Part shown: piece by piece, positions 1-11,413 of the stretch | Numbering within the stretch: the stretch's first letter is position 1 | How the letters are laid out: the number at the start of each line of letters is the position of its first letter | Assembly (NCBI GenBank): GCA_963070105.1 | Contig: OY718808.1 | Location: 4,875,738-4,939,737 of the forward strand | DNA length: 64,000 bases | Direction: 5' to 3' | Source: Litomosoides sigmodontis | Lineage: Eukaryota > Nematoda > Chromadorea > Rhabditida > Onchocercidae | The notes under the pieces: generated by a model | Told to the model about the DNA's origin: nothing | Seen by the model: the letters and a program-made list of their open reading frames with translations, nothing else | Databases searched by the model: none | Program-made: the position numbers and the translations under genes

Positions 1-1310
1 GTGCTTGCATACCATTTTTCAACACTCTGCATGCTTTTCCTGCCTGTAAAAATGATTTCACATACATTTTACAAGTGATTCTCTCTGTAAATTGTAAAAT
101 TTTATCCGTCAATAGTTGTAGCTTACAGATTAGCTACATGCTAAGAATTATAACTGAGATGTTAATTCATTTATCATCGTTGATTCAGGTATTTCTAGAT
201 TAAGGAATTAAACGTTCCTACTAACAATTTACAAAATTTCAACCTTTCTCATTAATAGTTTAAGTAATAATTGCACTAAAATCAATTGATTGAAAGCAAT
301 TGATGTCTTAAATCTTCGGCTGGCTTCAGTGTACATTTGACGTATCAAATTTGGCTAGCACGAAGTGTGTGAATTATCCTAGTAATACATTTATTTTAGT
401 AACACTTCTCATTCTCATGGAACAGTAATTCATGAATTCACTGACCATATTGTCAGTAATTCATGAATTCACTGATCATATTGTCAGTAATTCATGAATT
501 TCTAATTGCACTGATAAATTTTCCACTCAATGCTACAGTTATCATTTGATTGTAAGCCCGTTTCTATATTCGTATGATCATTATTACTACCAGTCTTAAT
601 TTTTCTCCATTTCATTAGCCTATATAGCATTAGTTTTAAATTTTTTTTAAAAAGTTAGATTTATACTTATTTGTTATGTTTCGCAACATGCAAGAAATGT
701 AACCTTAAAAAGACCCTTATAGGCGAAGTCATCGAATGCCACAACGGTTTCAAATTTGCCACGTAATGTACGCGCATTTTTGTCTATCCTTTTTGCTACA
801 TTTAACAAATTATTATTATTTGCATTCATCACATTTTCCATCATTTCTTCCAGTTGCTTATCGCAGCAAATATATCCTAAAGTTTACTAATTAAATTACA
901 GCAGGTGAATTAATTTGATTCATTGAGACCAATCGATTAACGAGTTGACTACTGTTTTTTTTCTGCTGAATAAAAGCAAATTTTGCGATAATTTCAGAGA
1001 CTGTTTGAAAAGTTTTCCCAGTGAAAGAAAAGAAATGAGTCTGAAAAGCTTTTATTTAATCCTACAATTTATTGAAATCTTTTCTGGTATTTCCAATTCT
1101 CATCGGTATAATTCGAAATTCATAGAAAGGCCCATTTACATCTCGAATTAAATTATCATTCAAAAATTTATTCTTGCAGACTGAAATGAACCGAAAAGGA
1201 ACAAACGTACCGCCTTCGTTAACAAAGCAATCATCTCTGTAAGCATTGAGCAATGCAAAAAGAAAGATGAAGTGGATGATGCTAATCAACGATGTGTTCC
1301 ACCAGTACAT
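1..1310 (-). CDS. Ground-like domain secreted protein, 5' part (3' end beyond left edge)
   Basis: Three exons can be joined on the minus strand: 1211-1310, 704-876 and 1-43 (continuing off the window). The first codes for MYWW and then a long hydrophobic stretch ending near residue 23, a good signal peptide. The mature start reads CFVNEGGYICC, followed by DKQLEEMM, then GKFETVVAFDDFAY, then AGKACRV. This order (paired cysteines, an LE-rich helix, a K/R-F-E-V-x-x-x-x-D-F-A-Y strand, a later Cys) is the pattern of the nematode ground-like domain, a relative of the Hedgehog-related cysteine domains found in secreted cuticle or matrix proteins. Donors are GCG|GTACGT and AAG|GTTACA, acceptors TTTAG|GA and TTACAG|GC, and the phases (1, then 0) agree. 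The ATG lies about 100 bases inside a TTTTCAG acceptor at 1419, a possible trans-splice site. Secretion and extracellular role are family knowledge; the domain call is mine by eye. Confidence 0.72.
424..500. repeat. 31-bp tandem repeat, about 2.5 copies
   Basis: The unit begins CAGTAATTCATGAATTCACT and ends CATATTGT. Two full copies differ by a C/T change and a third is partial. It lies in the second intron of the ground-like gene, between the exons at 704-876 and 1-43. Each unit contains the palindrome ATTCATGAAT. Confidence 0.85.
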
Positions 1311-4300
1311 TTGAGAGTTTAGAGATCAGACACTGGAATTCTAGCAATCGAAACTTTGGAGAAATCTTCTTGAAGCGCTAAACGATAAACGAGGAGTCCG
1401 AAGTTTCCGAACTGAAAATGTGGAAATCACAAACAAAAGAATCAGCTAAAGAGCAGCCGTTCACAAATCAGCTGTTTATGCTACTAATTTAAAAATTCAC
1501 ATAAATTTATATATAAATACAACAATAGACGGAAATTTAAAGATTAAGGAAATATTAAGTGAAAAGACGACACCTCTACACCGTAAGAAAACATTGCAAT
1601 GACAGTCGAAATATGTAAATGAGAATGGTACATGAAACTGTTACTGACAAGTTTAAGACAATTTATTTGAAATAATGATGTTTGCTAAACTGCTTGTATT
1701 TAGCTAACACATATCTGATAAGGCGCGGCATAAATAAGAAACTGGGCCTGTAACAATTCATTGTTCAGATGTGCCAGTAATTTCCTCATTACACTAATCA
1801 CTGTTGCACATGAATTATTGGTGCCGTTAAGACCGTACAATTGAAATAAAATCTGATGACAAAAAATTTAATTTTAAATAAGGTAAACAGAAGGAATGAT
1901 GGACACACTGCTCATTAGTGGAAGCATAAATAATTATATTTGTGCGATGGTTGGCATTAACGTTTGGTTGATTTTTTTAATGTTTTTTTTGGCTTGAGTG
2001 AAAATTTAATATGTTACAGAAAAAAAATCTCCACCTATTTTTTTAAAAAAAATCTTTTATTAGAAAATGAACAGAAGCATTGGTACGCCTATTTTCTCAT
2101 CCCTTTGTCCTTTTTCCTTTCGCCAAAAAAAGAGCGGAAAAATTTATATTCCTTACAGGGTTAGCAAAAAACATCTATCTATATAAAGACTGAAATAAGA
2201 AGAACAATTTTTGAAGTCTGAATAATAAATTTGCACCTTTTGTACTTACGCTTTATAAGTGGAATAATGTTTGATCAGCAATAATTTAAGAAATTTAAAT
2301 TTCTGAATAGAAGTTTCATAATATATTATTATTATTAGAGAGATGAATATACTAATTGTCAAGCATCATTGTAGTTTCATTGATGTTACGATATGATCGA
2401 TTCATACCGATTGCAATAATCTGTTTGAAGGCGACATTACAATTGAAATTTTATTTATTGAGCACAAAAATAACACTATATTTAGTGAAGATCACAAATT
2501 GAACTGAAATATGCTGTCATTTTAGACTTTTTTTTTGAAACATTTTGCTTCTAATGTGAAACACATTAATTGATAGCAGAAGAGCAATAACGTAACAAGG
2601 GATAAATTAATATTGTAAAAAAATTCAGATAAATTGCATCTGAGTTTGAAAACTTAGGTTTGCAATTAGTATCTATTCATTTTCAGTGAGAACTTTGACA
2701 AATATCGACGATGAATTTCCATCAGTTCGTTAAAACCCAATATACAAAGGAAATAATTTCCACTCGTACAAGAATTTAACTATGTTTAACGATATTAAAT
2801 GAAAGTTTAAATTTTAAAACAAAATTATGGTGTTGGAAAAATTAACGAAGCTAATTGTTGTGCATTTGTTGTAACTGCTGTTGTTGGCGGAACTTTTCCT
2901 TCGAAATGCAGTCGAAATTTTCAACACATTTGTCGATGGTACTTCACGTATATACGACAGATAAGTTCAAAAAAAAAGTAATTATTAAAAGTTTCTATAC
3001 TCAAACGACTAAAAGCAACAGATTGTATTTCTTGATATACAATTGTATTACGGCTGAAGTATTTTATCCGAAATTTACGTGGAAGTGATGAACTTGTGGA
3101 TAAACTACAGACTTAGAGTGCAGTACAGCACTAAAGTGACCACAGAGATTCAAAGAGTAAATAAAGTTAAATGATTAGCAAAAGACGGTAATTATATTCA
3201 GGTATATTTGACAGAAGAAAAAACTTTTTTGTTGTTAATTGTTATAGTGGAGGGCATTATCATTTTTTTTTGTTATTTACCAAATTCACTGAACGATTGA
3301 AAGCCAACGAGATAGAGAGAGAGATAGAGAGAGCTAAGCTGACGAGCAATCTCGAGGAAGTATACAGAATTTAAGATTTTATAGGATTAAAACATTTTTC
3401 ATTTAAATGATTTTTCTTCTAAAGCAAAAAAGTTAGAAAAAATTGTGGAATGAAATTTAAATTGAGTGACGCTTTGAAAATTAATGTTATAAAAAAGAAA
3501 AATTATTCCTAGATGAATTAAATGATTGTTTTTACTGTGAAAAAATTGGGAGCTGAAGGCAATCACTGTAGCTTGATTGACCATAATTTAGTCAAATAAT
3601 AGATTCCTTCTCTTAAAAGATAAGAGCAAAATGCTATATTTTGGGCACTTCGGACATTTTTACTTTCTGCAAACTTGTTAAAGATGGTAAAATGGTAGCA
3701 AAGATTAAATTGATTAAATCAAACAGAAATCTGCGTGATTCGTGAAAGTTGGCTTGAAAGAAAATTAAAATTATTTTAATACAGTTGAAACTTCCAATTT
3801 CTTAAATCCTTTAATTTTATCAAATTCTCTAATTTTATCAAAAAAAAAATTTATCAAATTTGGTTGTATCTATCTCATTTTCTAATGTTTTTAAAGTTCA
3901 CCAACGATAAAACTATTTTATTTTTTAATAAATTTCGCGCAATATTGTTTCTGTATTGAAGCGTCTGGTATTACTGTACCGCGCTATACAGCGCAGCACA
4001 AATAAAGGGAAACAAAATTTATTTAAAGAAATTTCGAGAACATGACACTTGTCATGTTTTAATGGCACTATCATGAATTAACAGCAGCACGGTAATACCA
4101 TGTGCTTGAACACACAAATAATACTATGCATATCATGGTTTGAACGTCATCATTCAAATTCCGACGAAACGAGGTAGAGGGAATGATATTTTTTGCTAAA
4201 TGAGAATGAATCCTAAATCTAAGATTTCGCGAAGTGTAAAAATTTTACTGCGAAATAGTCTTTTATTCTCTCTGTCGTTATGGCTGTATGTTTGTAAATA

Positions 4301-4849
4301 TATTTCAGAATTTATGATATAAATAAAATATTTGTCTGTGCAATTAAATCATGCAAGCATGAAATGTTTTAAACACATCTTACGGATAGTTTGCATCATA
4401 TTACTGATCAGTTAAATTAGTAACAAAAAACACGTATAAAACATTTTTGGAATTTATATTTCCTGCATATGGAAAGCATATTAGTGGACAGAGCTTAAAT
4501 TAGAGTTTTTCAGCAGTCATGCTGAAAAAAAACCGTAGGAATTTTTGGAAAAGGAAAACAATATGGGCCAATACGAGTCAGACCAGTGAAAGTTTTTCCT
4601 TTCATTACGAATGGATTTTGACATTTTATTTTCTACCTTTGTTGGCAAATTGCTACCATCCAAAAATTTTAAATAGATCTATTCAAATTAAAAAATATTT
4701 TAAATGGACTGTTTCCTCAAATTTGTAACATTCATATTAAAAGAAGTCATGAGATTAGTTTTTCAATTATAATCAATTAAAACAAGAACATCTAATTTGA
4801 ATATTTAGTATTTTATAGGACTAATCTATTATATAATATGTGGCTGTAG
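1311..4849. other. Long AT-rich stretch without a secure gene
   Basis: No family was recognised here. The best coding-like segment is a possible minus-strand terminal exon at about 2851-2938 reading KCVENFDCISKEKF followed by a short Gln run and a TAG stop, with no convincing partner exon. There is a GA-rich patch near 3309-3332, a short palindrome (AACATGAC...GTCATGTT) near 4039-4058, and many poly-A/T runs. Reading frames of 60-80 codons occur but show no splice-consistent continuation. Confidence 0.5.
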
Positions 4850-5472
4850 CTAATTCACACCACTTATGCGGTATCAGTGTGGATATACCAGAAAATTTTT
4901 TGCGAGAACTTGCGAATGAAAACTTGTCACTTGCGAGAACAACTGTACAACTGTATGTATATTTGTATATCTTTAAAAAAAATTTTGTCTTCTTCAATAA
5001 ACACCTTAAATCAGTCTTAAGGTGACTCTGAAAACGAAAGCATATCATTAATACAATATTCCTAATTAAATTGTCAGTTACTTACATACAATATTGCCTC
5101 ACTGTCCGAATCTAATGAAAAAAAATGCTAATGATAAGATTATTTCAATCTAAACAGGAATGATAAATATAAAGCCATAAATGAAGCTCATTTCTTCCAT
5201 TAGAATTTAATGAATTTATCCAACGAAAGAAATCCAGTGTCATTACCGCTGTGAACGTACCTTTCAATATTCCTATGGAAGAAAGGAATGCGTTACTTAA
5301 GAGCTACAACAAAGCTATGAATAAAGTAGATGCCATTATTTTTTCAGAAAACCAAAAAGAAATACAACTGTCTTTATTATTTCGACAGCTTGGTTGTTAC
5401 TTGGCGAAAGACCTGAAATGCTTTGTTTCATTCTATCAAATACTTTGTATCTACCCTGCACCTTCAAAATGA
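4850..5472 (+). CDS. Unrecognised two-exon coding fragment
   Basis: Two plus-strand exons join in phase. The first, about 4850-4951, follows a CTGTAG acceptor and encodes NSHHLCGISVDIPENFLREL and more, ending CAACT|GTATGT. The second starts after ATCCAG near 5233 and begins VITAVNVPFNIPMEERNALL, ending in TGA at 5470-5472. The first-exon donor is phase 2 and the second acceptor needs phase 2, which supports the join. Amino-acid use looks like real protein, but I do not recognise the family and found no start codon, so at least one upstream exon is missing. A Lys-rich frame at about 5818-5948 might be a further exon. Could be an active lineage-specific gene or the remains of one. Confidence 0.35.
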
Positions 5473-6158
5473 AAGTTGTAGCAAAAAAATATGCACATAT
5501 GTAACACATAATCATCCGATTACGGCCATTTATTGCAAACCGTAGAGTACTAAAAAATTGTTACATATGCTTTCGATAGAACACTTTGTATCGTATTTTA
5601 ACGCCCTTCCATGTAATATAGTTTATTCAAACTATAACAAATTAAATCAGCAAAAAGGTCCTTCATGCTAATACTGATGTACTGCAAAACTGAGACAGAA
5701 AAGAATTTGCAATACTTGAAATTAGTATTCACAAAGATGCTATGAAGTAACACTAATGATAAAAAACAATGAAGAATGCATCAAAATTAACAAAAAACAA
5801 AAATTTTGGTTAAAAAGAAAGTTAAAAAGAAGACGAAAAAAACAGAAATGAAATCCAACTCACTCATAGACGAAAAAGCATTAATCGAATCAAAAAAAAA
5901 TGAGAAGAAAATGGGAAAGTTTTTACATTTTCGACGGATCCTTGAATGAAAAATTACTAAATCAGAATTTGCAAGCACGGGGATTGAAATCCTAAATCAA
6001 ACATTTAGTAAAACATCGAGAACGATAAGTAATAGTGATTTTGAAAATTATTTTAATTTTTCCTGTGTATTCGCCAACTTTCCCGTTCTCAAAAAAAGAA
6101 AAGATCAAAAAAAATATGAAACAATGATGAACATGGTGGTGCTTGACTAAATAAAAAC
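5473..6158. other. Intergenic, AT-rich
   Basis: Apart from the Lys-rich plus-strand frame at about 5818-5948 (possible extra exon of the preceding fragment, no secure splice sites) I see nothing here. It ends at the stop codon of the MADF gene. Confidence 0.5.
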
Positions 6159-8641
6159 TTAATCACTGAGGATGATATCAGTGTCCACAATATCGAGTGC
6201 TGTTTCTGCATCATCCAATAATTTTTCCACTGTATCACAGATGCGATAATAATCAGCCAAAGACTTCTCTTTGATTTTGAATAGTCTCGTCGCAACATGT
6301 TCGGCTTAAAGGAAAGCCGTACAAATCACACTGTTACTATATACATACATATATATATATATATATATAACAACTTAAATAGCGGGTTTATAAAAGAATA
6401 CTTACATTTGTACTTTACCAAATTTTGCATACTAAATACACCTGCAACTTCTGATATTTCTCCGCTACAATTTTTTACGAACCTTGACCATTAAGCAATA
6501 AATATTGCTGTAAAGTTTGATCAAGGAGATGAAAACAAGAAGCATAAAAATATGGTAATTACCGAAAGTAAATGAGGAATCAGCGTCACCTACTGCCTGT
6601 TTTGCTGCCATATGTTCGACAACCTGCGGCTTTAACACTCCATTCATCTTCTTATTCATTTTCTTAAGAGAGGTATTTGTAGACCCTGTTGCAAAAGTTT
6701 CAGAACGATATTTTGATGGCAATACTGCACCACTTGGCTCGGGAGAGTAGATATCTCTTCGATGTTTTCCACGACGACGAGCCGGCAACATATACTCTTT
6801 TGTCTCCTGAGATTCACTTGACTCCAAGTAATCCGAATCACTTTCAGCAGCTTCCGCTAGGGTAGCTTCAAGTTTTGCACGTGCGGCTGCTCTTGTACGA
6901 TTATACGAAATTTTATTCCCATTACGAGTTCCAACAAAAGTACCATTAGCCACCGGTGATGCTGTTGATTGTACTATATTTGCATCTCGCAAGGCTTGAC
7001 GCTTTGCTCTCAAACGAGCTCTAAAATATCTCTTGCATGTTATATAAGACAACTCCATGTTTATTACATATTCGCAAATAGCAATCAGTTGCCGTAGCCT
7101 CTCGTTAAAAAGGTTAATAAAAAGGGGGTTTTCCAAAAAAAAAAAAAACGAACTTCTCAGATTCTTTCGTTCTTGGTGTAATGCAAAGAACACGTTGCGC
7201 TTCTACTTTTGGAATTATGGTATTGTTGACGAAAGCTGCTTCATAATTATTACGCATTTGAATCTGACAAAGACATTTAAATTTATATTTGTAATAACCT
7301 TGACAAATCGTATGGTTTAATAATCCATGAGTAAATACAAAGTGAATACTAACCAAAACTTCATCATCTTGAGCAACAAGCGACTCATTACCACGTGGAA
7401 TCTGAAAATTCATTTTTCTATCAGTTATAACAAACCTGTTATTAATAACAACTTTTATGATTATCTTGCACATATAAATCAAAGATCCCTAATCTCTCAC
7501 ATTACTTCGAGGATTACTAGCTTTAAACCTTAGCAGCCCCACCACCTAAATCTCATTCAGCCCTTTCACCATTATAAATGCGTACGCCACCAATATGATC
7601 AAATTCTTTCTGAAAACATAAAAAACTGTAAGGAATGAGAAACTTTTGACGGCTGCATCCAATTATATCGCCTCTTCACAGGTGGTTTATCCTGCCTTGT
7701 AAAATGCATCAGATTGAAGAACTGCCACTTTGAATCTGGTGGATCAAAACCTGCGGCAACTGCTCGGTCATGTCTGCGGCGTATTTGATTGTAGTAATCC
7801 ATCATGTTCTTCCAAGCTACCTTAATCATATCACCTGGAAGGAATGTTAGTAATATTTCAGAAAGATATAGTGCACCTTTGCATATTGTTTATCCAATTT
7901 TTAAATGATTACTTCTAATCTTTCATTTTGCCGCTGTTTCTTTTCAGTAAGGCTTGTTGCAAGAACTACGGTTCCACTTTAAAACTTGACATTCTTATAA
8001 GCATGTTTCCAGTCACCATTCAGCGTCTACATATCAAGATCCCAAATATCCTTGAAAAACGGCTTAATTCTTGACGAATTCGTCGAAAGTAGCCATATCA
8101 CCCAAAGCTTTTCCCCAGTCAATTTTTCAGATAACCCCAATCCTGTATGAGTAAGAGCACAAAAAATATCAGGCTAAGACATCACAACACACATTCGTCT
8201 ACCAATGGTCACAGTGATAAAGCCATTTGAAATCACAATAATTTCCTCATCACATAATTAAGACAAATGCAAACATAAAATAATTATATAATATAATAAA
8301 TAAAATAATTTAACCAACTAACTGGTGAAAACTAAATCATCATCACTCAATTCCTGCGCTATTTCCTCAAAAGCAAGCCAACGAGCTGGAATATCACTAT
8401 ATCGTGGGTCACTGACCTGAAAAAAGATTCGCCATGACTTGCGTTCCTTAAAACTTGTAATATGTGTGTACCAACTTCAGGAATTCTCAAAGCCATGTGT
8501 AGGTGGCACAAAGCTAAGCAATTCAAAAAAAGTCATGTAACTAAAATTTTAGCATAAACATACTTTCCAAATAAGCGGCCTTCGGTATACTTCCTGAACT
8601 AGCAGAGTCTTCTTTTCATTGTCCATGCCAAACATTGCCAT
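6159..8641 (-). CDS. MADF-domain protein, probable DNA-binding transcriptional regulator
   Basis: Exons read 8564-8641, 8323-8416, 7644-7834, 7610-7556 (variable end), 7354-7401, 7150-7263, 6563-7100 and 6159-6304. The N-terminus carries the MADF signature: LLVQEVYRRPLIWKVSDPRY, ARWLAFEEIAQEL, MIKVAWKNMMDYYNQIRRRH, then WQFFNLMHF and RRYNWMQP. In the family this Myb-like trihelix binds DNA or recruits partners. If the fourth exon uses the donor GGC|GTACGC the frame continues to about 410 residues, with a basic middle (RYFRARLRAKRQ), a Ser/Glu-rich acidic stretch, RRRGKHRRD and a coiled helix near the C-terminus (LADYYRICDTVEKLLDDAE). If that donor is skipped, TGA at 7553-7555 ends the protein at about 139 residues, little more than the MADF domain. 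Phases agree for both. No BESS motif was seen. Specific function unknown. Confidence 0.78.
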
Positions 8642-9644
8642 TTTTAGCCTCTACTTTTATTTTACTGAACTATAAAAGACTGAAACAAATAAAAGACTGA
8701 AAGAATTGTAAGTGCGCAAAAGGCAAAAATCGCCAATAATCGTAAGACATCAACTCAACTAAATATGACCATAGGATGTTGATGGAAACGAGTGGAAGAT
8801 TTCTGGTATTCTAATGGATGGAAACGGTGATATAGATCAAAATACAGCCAATATTTGTAGAAACTGCGTACTTCTGAGGAACACTATTCCCTTTTCCAAT
8901 TCTTATCATATCAGAGCTCTTTACACATTCGTCACCAAAATCTTCCTCAATCATTGTTGAACTGTGACTGCATTTGTTAGCATTTTTTTACCTACTTAGT
9001 TTTCATTGTGGAGCTCTTAGGAACAACGTTATATCACCACTTCCCCCCCCCCCCACCCCCATGCCCCACTCACTTCAAACCCTCACCCCGGTACCACCAG
9101 CTAACGGGCGAGAGGCCACAACGGCCACGCATCTCGCTCCCACACGTGAAGCCGCTCGCATACCTCTGAGCGCCAAAAAAATGCGGCCCGCGACCGGGCC
9201 CATGACGCAACAACACGATAAAGTGGAACTGACCAAATCTCCCTTCATAAAGGAAATAGGAAATGGATTACCGGGCAAATTACTCAGATCTCAATATACA
9301 CTAAAATCAGCCAGGTCATCTAATCAAGTTATCTTTATAGGTTAACTCATTTCGCATAATGCAATTTACAAATTCGGCCGCAGATACAGATACTACAAAA
9401 AAAAAAACAGCGCCACATCATCTCTGAGCTATTTCATGTGTGTGAATTGATATTCGATATGCTTTCTAATGCTACAGTATCGGTCACAACTTCCGGCCAC
9501 ATTCCTAATACTACCGCCGCAACAGAACCAATCCAAACCACAATTAACTGTTTGTGATTGAGAGATGTAACATTTACATTAATATATGTTTATATCAATT
9601 ATACGCTTACAACTTAATGTTAACAATTAACGAAAAACCATAGT
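8642..9644. other. Intergenic with a GC-rich exon-like block
   Basis: Most of the interval is AT-rich. At about 9030-9332 composition changes sharply: a poly-C run (9044-9060) leads into an open plus-strand frame rich in Pro, Ala, Thr and Arg, ending at a possible donor CCAG|GTCATC near 9313. No partner exon was found, so it may be an exon of an unrecognised gene or a CpG-rich promoter block shared with the divergent MADF gene. Confidence 0.4.
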
Positions 9645-10347
9645 TCATATATTTGAGGGGTAAAGCATTATCCTGATACGTTTTCCCATAGCTTGCGGTG
9701 GGAGATTACGATGAAATTTGGCTCGTAGTGTACCACCATTACCGTGTACGCGTGTCAATTTCCCCCATATAGCACGAACTCGACTCGGTTCTTTGTTTGT
9801 TGACTGAAGCGAAATTTACTACTTTAGTTTAAATGAGCAATAAAAATATGACAAAACGGGATTGTGAACCAAACCGGAAAAGATGTGCAACGTTGTCAGT
9901 AATGGCATTATGATCAGAGTGGATGGATTATTATGCGTCCAAAACACGTCGCGGAAGAGAATGTGCAGAAACATGATAGAAAAAATGCATAATGCGAGCG
10001 ACCTCCTATATACAACATTTATCTCGTCTTTTTCTTCCCTTCCTTGCCGTAAGGAAAAATACCCAGCCATAAAACTGAGCTTACTATCGACATCGAGATA
10101 TTTAGATCCAACAACAAATGACACAGCAAATGCAAACCTTGATCTTGTTGCGAGCTTTGTAAACGTACAGTGCACGTTTACCAACGTACCACTGAGCGTC
10201 GTTCTTATTGTAGACGCCATCAACCTTCATCAACGCTGTGTGCTCGTGCTGATTTCGCTGTGAACGCTTATAACCAGTAAATACAGCTTTAACATAAAGA
10301 CGGCCAGCAGGGTTTGGGCCATGCTGTCTAACTCCTCCTTTTACCAT
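9645..10347 (-). CDS. rpl-33: 60S ribosomal protein eL33 (RPL35A)
   Basis: Two exons, 10138-10347 and 9645-9803, give 122 residues (human 110, C. elegans about 124). The first reads [40 protein letters not shown] and YVYKARNK; the second reads [28 protein letters not shown] and [13 protein letters not shown] before TGA. These are the hallmark blocks of eL33, a component of the large cytosolic ribosomal subunit. The splice is phase 0 (AAG|GTTTGC ... TTCAG|TCA). The ATG sits two bases after a CTTTCAG acceptor, so the mRNA is probably spliced-leader trans-spliced with almost no other 5' UTR, as is common for nematode ribosomal protein genes. No anomalies. Confidence 0.97.
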
Positions 10348-10531
10348 CGCTGAAAGACATTCAATCGATTTTATAAACCCGTTAGAAATAAATTAGCAAT
10401 AACTTTACACGGCACCATTGCAGCCCATCCATTTTACATGGGGAGTAAATGATAATACCAATCTTCCACAACCTAACCAGAAATAAATTTAAAAAAATTG
10501 CAGAAACTTTTACTACGTTTAGAACCGTGTA

Positions 10532-10593
10532 AAAAAACCGTAGCAGCAATTCACAAGTGCCTAAAATCTTTTCAGATATTCCACAAAACAGAT
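10532..10593. repeat. 62-bp direct repeat, copy 1
   Basis: Begins AAAAAACCGTAGCAGCAATT and ends CACAAAACAGAT. It recurs exactly 420 bp to the right with a single C/T difference. The flanks do not match, so this is a dispersed short duplication and not part of a longer tandem array. Confidence 0.93.
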
Positions 10594-10951
10594 CGAAGTA
10601 TATAGATAAGTTTAATGACTGCGAGAAAAAAATCAGCATTATTTCTCACCAACTATTTATGCAATGATTTTTCAAGAATACGATTACACAGAAAATGAGA
10701 ATCCAATTGATGTAACAATAAAATTAACATAAATACACAGAACACGCAAAGGTAACAAATAAATTAATGAGGAAAACAAAAAATCCCAACACCAAAAAAT
10801 AAAAACTCTAGGGCAAAATTCAAGCATTAAAAACGTCTTTTTTCTGCGAAAATTTTGACATAATTGGTCTGTCACAGGAACAAAAACGCATATCGAACTA
10901 TGTTCATATTTTATTAAATATGAATAGTGCAGTGCTACACATTTAATCTAC

Positions 10952-11013
10952 AAAAAACCGTAGCAGCAATTCACAAGTGCCTAAAATCTTTTCAGATATT
11001 CTACAAAACAGAT
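10952..11013. repeat. 62-bp direct repeat, copy 2
   Basis: Second copy of the 62-bp sequence at 10532-10593, same orientation, one mismatch (TCTACAAAACAGAT in place of TCCACAAAACAGAT). The near identity suggests a recent event. Confidence 0.93.
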
Positions 11014-11413
11014 TTTGAACACAGCTGTAGAACGTTATGTAAAAATAAAGCTTTTGAACCAATAAAGAATTGAAATATCATATATGCTCGTCCAATAAAA
11101 AGAACATAGAAAATAAGCAAAACGTGCTCATATAGAAGTTTAATATTTGATGAAAGACGAATAATGATGAATAAAGAATGAGGATTTTCATTTCTAAAAA
11201 GTTTGCATTTGGAGTGCAACTAGGTTATTAATTTCTTTTGAATCAACCCAGCAACTGAACAGACTAGATTGGCACATGCGTTAATCCCTACACATATAAT
11301 AACTTGTTTAAACTTTATGCGGTTTTATAAACGGGTTGCGCAATTAGTGCTTTCTAAAATATTCAAGAAAAAACATATTAAATTTCGTTTTACAATTCGG
11401 AACAAAAGTAAAA

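Larger units (their letters stand above)
10348..11413. other. Intergenic between eL33 and SRP68
   Basis: AT-rich. Its main content is a pair of 62-bp direct repeats, listed separately. No coding signal. Confidence 0.6.

Noticed and set aside
1318..1418. Open segment ending in TAA (FGNFGLLVYRLALQEDF) just upstream of the ground-like ATG
   Set aside because: It looked like a terminal exon, but it ends eight bases before the ATG of the ground-like gene and two other frames look equally coding; most likely 5' UTR behind the trans-splice acceptor.
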